NCBI RefSeq assembly: GCF_021462225.1
Contig: NC_061798.1
Location: 19,614,820-19,678,819 of the forward strand
DNA: 64,000 nucleotides
Direction: 5' to 3'
DNA from: Girardinichthys multiradiatus
Lineage: Eukaryota; Chordata; Actinopteri; Cyprinodontiformes; Goodeidae
Position 1 is the first letter of the stretch, and each line of letters begins with the position of its first letter. The translations under genes and the position numbers were made by a program. Shown here piece by piece: positions 58,885 to 64,000 of this stretch. Under the pieces are notes generated by a model. It was not told the DNA's origin and ran no database searches. It saw nothing but the letters and a program-made list of their open reading frames with translations.

Positions 58885-59745
58885 TCAGTTTTATGCACTG
58901 CCATGCAAAGTATTCTTCATTTTACAAAGCTGAAAGTGTTTTTGTGGGATTCTATGTGACAGACCAACACTATTTGTTGTATAATAACAAAGTGGAAGGA
59001 AAAATATACATGGTTTTTGACATTTTTCACCAACACAAATTGGCTTGTGTGGCATGCATTCTACTCAATCACACTAAATAAGTACTTACATCTTCACGCA
59101 AGCTTTGCACATCGAAACACAACTTTGCAAAATAGCTCAAGTTCAGTCAGATTGGATGAAGAGTGTCTGTGACCATCAAATTTTAAGTCTTGCCAGGAAT
59201 TTTAATTTGGATTTACATCTCGACATTCTAACAACTGAATGTGCTTTGATTTAAATTTCTCCCTACCACCTTTGACTATACATTTGGGGGATTTTTTCCT
59301 GCTGCAAGGGGAACCTCTGCCCCAGTCTCAAGTGTTTTAAAGCCTCTAACAGGTTTTCTTCAACCTGTACTTGGTTCCATCCGTCTTGCAGTTAACTCAG
59401 ACCAACTCTGACCCTGCTGGAGAACAGCATTCCTACTAAAGCTGCTTGCTTCCCCACCAAGCTTCACCATGACGAGTGTGTGTTTAGGGTGATGTGGTGT
59501 GTTATTTTTCAGACAAAAATTGAGCCTTGCATGTAGGCCAACAAGTTATATTTTGGTCCCATCTGACCAAAGCACCTTCTTCCACAAGTTTTGCTTTAAG
59601 TCTCACTTTTTGTGCTTTTCCTTTCAACATTGGGTTTCTGCTTCCCTTCTTCCATAACAAACCTATATTTGTGGCGTGCAGGACTCATTGTTGTCCTGTC
59701 AACAGAAGTTTAACTGGTATGAATACTTTTGCATGATAAGGAGAT
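58885..59745 (-). mobile_element. Tc1-like relic in mxd4 intron 3
   Basis: Antisense Tc1 landmarks run in order: a TIR-like 'ctgccatgcaaagtattctt' (58,899), 'gacagaccaacactatttgt', 'gcccagtctcaagtg'-type leader, 'accatctgaccaaag'-type region and 'gcataaggagatgta'-like end. At the far side, 'ggtatgaatacttttgcatg' (59,717) mirrors the left end. All frames are destroyed. Confidence 0.6.
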
Positions 59746-61600
59746 GTAAATACTTTTGGCTCTTTTCTTTCCCTGAAACGCAACTGGGTTTTTCTTGTGG
59801 CTTTAGGAAACAGCTGATGTGACTGGCAGCATGTGAGCAGTGGCTGAAACGGGTGTGTTTAATGCTGACACACACTGTCAGGGGTTTGCCAGTCACATGT
59901 CTGGGAGTGAGTAATAAAGTGTGTGTGTGCGTGTTTGTGTGTAGCACAAAGCGAAACAAGTAGGGACATATTCCTCCCTGACCTGCCAGACAGAGACGTA
60001 GACCTTGGATGATTACGCCGCAGAGATTGGGACACAGTAGTTTCCTCATGTCCACTGCCGGGTGTGGTTGGTTGTTACTAACGAAGTGATGACCAATCAA
60101 ATTGACAAATGCACATGCCAGTAAAGTGTTCCATAACCAATTTACACACTTCCCTTATCATAAAGGTTGTTTTTTTCTGTCTACGAAAGGTGAATAATCA
60201 TGACTGTAAAAACCTGAGTTATGAGTTACTGTTCATCAACACCGTGACATGTGATCTGTATCAGGTACAATATTCTCCGGTGTTCTAACACTGGGAGATT
60301 GCCCTGTCATTTTTTCATCATGTGTATTGTGGACTCGTGACTGTTTGCGTGGACATTTTTAGTCTGTACATTTGTAATGACAGGGCTCGTGCAGTGATGA
60401 ATGTCATTTTTTATTATTTGCAACACTATGAGTCAAATCCTTTGTCTGAACAGGTGCCCTCAAATTACAAGGTCTAAATGTACACCAGCTGGACCATGAG
60501 ACAGTGCATGTCTTGTGCTACATAGTTTGCCTGTTACAGCTGGGCATACGTGGAAAAAATAGTAACAACTGATGCAACGGTGCATGTTTCAAAGCGAACC
60601 GTTACGGCACACAAGCCAATTCCTTGTAAATGCAGTCAGACGAATAATACGTGGGTCACAGGTAGGCACTGGCTGGTTACCGCAATTAAGGTATGCCAAG
60701 GTTTAACATCCTTTTATTGTGATACCAGAGAAAGTGCCAGAGTGCCCCACCCCCCCCACCCCACCCCTCTGTTGCTGTGCACTGCTGGCCAGCTTGCAGA
60801 AAGAAGGCTACTTACAGTTTCTGTCACTTGCAAGAAAAGCAATTGCTATTGTTTGGAAATTTTTCTGGAGCAAAATCGGAAAAGGGAAAATATTTTGTGC
60901 AAAAAGCACATTTACTTGACTAATAACTTCAGCTTTTTATTCTATATTTTTACTTCGAAATGTAATCAACACTAAATCAACATTATTGGTTATAGTATTA
61001 AATCAACATGTTACATATGTCATTTCAGCAGTGGTAGGAATAACTGTTGTTTTTGATGAAAGCAGTAAGATCATGTTATAGTTTTTTCTCTTAAAATATT
61101 TATGTGATTTGTGATACCCTGAAAGTGCAATGCTGAGCACTATCCACAATAAAAGTACAATGGTGTACAGGAGCTGGAAGTCTCCCCTTCTTGTTTTTTA
61201 TCAGCAGTGATACTGCTGTATTAGTGGAAATATGGTAAGCCATTGTGTTGTATACCCTCCCACAATTTTGTTTTATCATAATTTGTCCACTCTATTATAG
61301 CCTCCTCGCTAGCAACATCTAACATCTGTCTCTGTTTTTGAGCGGAAAGTCTTTGGTCCACCAGTTTAATAAAGGAACCGACCGTTTGGTCCAACCTGAA
61401 GCCTACAGCACCAACAGCAAATTTATAAGGCTAATTAACCCTTCAGGGTAGGGCTAAGTAATACTTCAAACTGATGACCACTACAACATAACATTTCCTT
61501 TTTAAAAATATCCATATCCTATTGTTATAAGAACTACTATAAGTCTAGTTTGATGTTATTTCAATATCATTACATGGCAAATTGAAATTCTATTGGATAC
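59746..61600 (+). other. mxd4 intron 3 sequence
   Basis: No exon or named repeat. A C-rich tract (about 60,748-60,770) and several short frames have no domain. Confidence 0.4.
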
Positions 61601-61603
61601 ACG

Positions 61604-61703
61604 TTTAGTTTAGTTTAGTTTAGTTTAGTTTAGTTTAGTTTAGTTTAGTTTAGTTTAGTTTAGTTTAGTTTAGTTTAGTTTAGTTTAGTTTAGTTTAGTT
61701 TAG
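61604..61703. repeat. (TTTAG)20 microsatellite
   Basis: A perfect pentanucleotide array of 100 bp in mxd4 intron 3. It is not the vertebrate telomere repeat (TTAGGG). Confidence 0.97.
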
Positions 61704-62439
61704 GGAAAAGCATTTAGAGACAGATGATGATGTATCTTCTTCTTATAGGGATCAGCTATTTGCAGGGGAATATTTGAACCATCATCACTTGTGACTTTGA
61801 GGTTCATGGGGACACTTGGGATACAGGGTGGATGTAACAGTAAAAAAAATGACTCTTGACCTCAGCTGAACGACCTCAAGATGTATCCTCAAACAAACCT
61901 CAGCAATATATAAACAACTTTATTTGCATGACGCTAAAACATAAACGAGTTCACAAGGGCTTGTTCAAGTACCCAGGCTGTTTTATTCTCAATTCCTTAA
62001 ACATATTTCTACCAACATATTAATTGTTAACTGAACTGAAGATGTTTGAAGAATTCTTCATCTGTTGCTGATTAATTTTGAAACCGTACCTTTTCTGATT
62101 GTCCTGTTAAACCAGTTTACAATATTTTTGTAGAGACGCAAACCTAATAAATCCCCAGCAAACCCAGTTTTGTGGTCTCCACCTTTTTCTTCTATCACGC
62201 CATCAGATGCCTCCAATGGTGTGACTCAGGGCTGCAGTTTGAGCCCTGACTCAGTGTTTTGGTTCGCCTTCCAAGAGCACATAGCCGGCACATTCAGTGG
62301 CTGTCACCTTGTTAAGTTTAGATGCTGGAAGGCGTATTTTAAAGGCGAGGTCTGGTTGGACATGCTACTGGGATTTAATTACACCTGATTCACAACAACA
62401 AAATTTGTTTTGCGGTTGTATTTCTAAGAAAGTATTTAT

Positions 62440-62850
62440 GCAAACTCCATAATGTATTTCCCCCAATATTCTTTAAAATATGTTCAAAAATAACACATTG
62501 AAGCCCAGAATTATTCATACGCATGGCAGATTTCAATGTACTTTTATTTAACCAAGACGTTTGTGTCTGATTGGAAATGAGACAGACAACTCTCAAAATA
62601 TTCTCATGTAAATTGAGTATCGATGTTGAAATGGATAGCCCATCTGTTTGAAAGGCTTACTTACCACCACCCTTATCTTCAGCTCCCTCCACAGCTTCTC
62701 TATCAGATTAGATTTGGCCAAGAAAGAGTCCATCAAAAGAAAAATGTTTAGTAAAATCAAAAGATCACATTAAATCCAAATCTGTCAGGGGAACAAAAAC
62801 TTTTGACTTAACTTTATTATTTTCAATGTACTGAGTTACATTTTACACAA
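62440..62850 (-). mobile_element. Tc1-like relic
   Basis: The blocks 'tgaagcccagaattattcat', 'gtctgattggaaatgagaca' and 'cttcagctccctccacagct' occur in the order of the 5' side of another fish Tc1-like family, antisense. The rest is missing. Confidence 0.45.
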
Positions 62851-64000
62851 CATTTAGCAAAATGTGTCCAATCCCAATCAACCTATATATTGGTGATGTG
62901 CACATGTAACAGTAGTAGTGATGGTTCACATACAGTATGGTTGCAATTTATCATTTATGTCATAAGTGAAATAGTTTCTGACAAGCTTATAATCACACTA
63001 CCAATAGATGTAAATATAAGCCGCGCTTGCAGGTTTATGGCAGTACTTTTCAAAATAAATGAATGTGCTCATCTCTACATTTCGCTCTGGCCGCTACGCT
63101 TTGATTTCCTGCTTATGAGGGTCTGTCGCTGCAGCCTTGGCAGGCATTCAGGAGGCATCACGCACATATTTGTGTCCTGTTATCATACGGCGTCGTCTGC
63201 TGAGAGGGTGCTGAGGTCCCACTGGGTCATCTGTCCCAGACATATCCTGCTTATCTGCAGCAGCCTGACTCTAACTATGGCAGCTCATTTTAAATGGTCT
63301 CTGTCATGGTTCTGCTTATTTTGTTTCTCCCCTGCAAGAGCTGCAGAGCGTCAGCTTGAGTTTATCGTGAGACCAATTGGTCTTGTGCGGTTGGTATCCT
63401 CTGGCATTGCTTCCTTCCCCATTCTTACTTCAACCGCTTTTGATGATGTCTGTGACGTGCTCATTGTGCCACAAGTTTCCCTTTCGAGCAAAGCAAAGAA
63501 ATTGTGCAACCTTCCCTTTCCCACATGTCACCTGTTTACAAGAACTCTAAACTCAGTAATGTATTGCCCAGCATATCAGCTCCGCTTCTCTTAAACGAGG
63601 GAGGGATTTTCTCTCCTATTTTTATCTCCGCTGCTCACTGTCAGGTGCCCTGGCATCTGACATAATTGAGATCAGAGATTTCTTTTTCCCCAAACAGTAT
63701 GTTCTTACTTCTGTATGCTTCAGTAATGTGCAAAAGTGCCTATTGAATCCAGCTATAATTCACACACCCTTCAGGAGCAAGCAGGACATCTGTCAGCCTT
63801 ATCTCGCTAATTAAATTTACTCATCTGCTGTCTTCTACTCCTAGCTGAGATGAATGACTTCTTTGCTTTTTGAGTGGCTCTTTTTTCCCCTCCCCACAAA
63901 AAATCTGCTCAGCTAATCTGTGCATCTACAGGGCAGTCCGCCCCCCCGTCGTGCTGTTTGAGTTATGCCCATATTTTGGCGAGAGGGAGCCCCATCCACC
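62851..64000 (+). other. mxd4 intron 3, end of window
   Basis: No exon found. A 234-codon frame at 62,890-63,594 has no domain and no splice support and is taken as chance. The 63,590-63,900 part looks non-repetitive and could be a regulatory element (see findings). Confidence 0.4.

Noticed and set aside
62890..63594. 234-codon open frame on plus
   Set aside because: No domain, no homologue that I recognise, and located in an mxd4 intron. Length alone is weak evidence and the composition looks random.

Overview
The window is teleost fish nuclear DNA. It holds parts of two ordinary vertebrate genes with GT-AG introns, inside roughly 64 kb that is AT-rich and crowded with fish-type transposons. 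No prokaryotic gene, operon, CRISPR array or viral genome is visible. The species cannot be fixed from the sequence alone; the Tc1, L2-like and Ty3/gypsy content suggests a percomorph-like ray-finned fish (inference).

Gene 1 is wbp1 (WW-domain-binding protein 1), minus strand. Its first coding exon is at 11,820-11,870, with a GC-rich promoter up to about 12,270. A cysteine-rich exon is at 4,074-4,203 and the transmembrane exon at 2,068-2,229. The last exon, with the PPxY tail, must lie left of the window. Two short, phase-0, splice-flanked stretches (7,186-7,230 and 6,897-6,935) could be extra wbp1 exons. Gene 2 is mxd4, a MAX-dimerisation repressor, plus strand: exon 1 at 49,606-49,669, exon 2 at 50,122-50,221, exon 3 at 58,256-58,285. 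The rest of its bHLH-zipper lies beyond 64,000. A run of six CCAAT boxes (49,202-49,370) sits just upstream. The two genes point away from each other across about 37 kb of transposon-filled DNA.

Transposons by region: 1-1.5 kb, a Tc1 scrap and a TIR-complete Tc1/mariner with DD36E spacing. 2.4-7 kb, two old Tc1 copies, each interrupted by an L2-like LINE. 12.5-20.3 kb, two related defective Tc1 copies, each beside a CTAT microsatellite, plus a SINE with a 10-bp target duplication. 25.7-28.6 kb, two solo LTRs with exact 5-bp target duplications and a third LTR-like piece. 28.6-31 kb, a complete Tc1 inside an older Tc1. 38.7-45.1 kb, a three-level nest: old Tc1, then a broken Ty3/gypsy element, then a young Tc1 with about 199/200 identical 200-bp TIRs. 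56.0-57.0 kb, a LINE reverse-transcriptase fragment in mxd4 intron 2 that carries a small hairpin-type inversion.

The genes do not form a pathway in the bacterial sense. WBP1 is a membrane adaptor bound by WW-domain proteins, and MXD4 represses transcription with MAX. I did not find a credible new biological system. The most useful leads are the candidate wbp1 micro-exons, the CCAAT array, the hairpin inversion in the LINE, and the datable nests of insertions.
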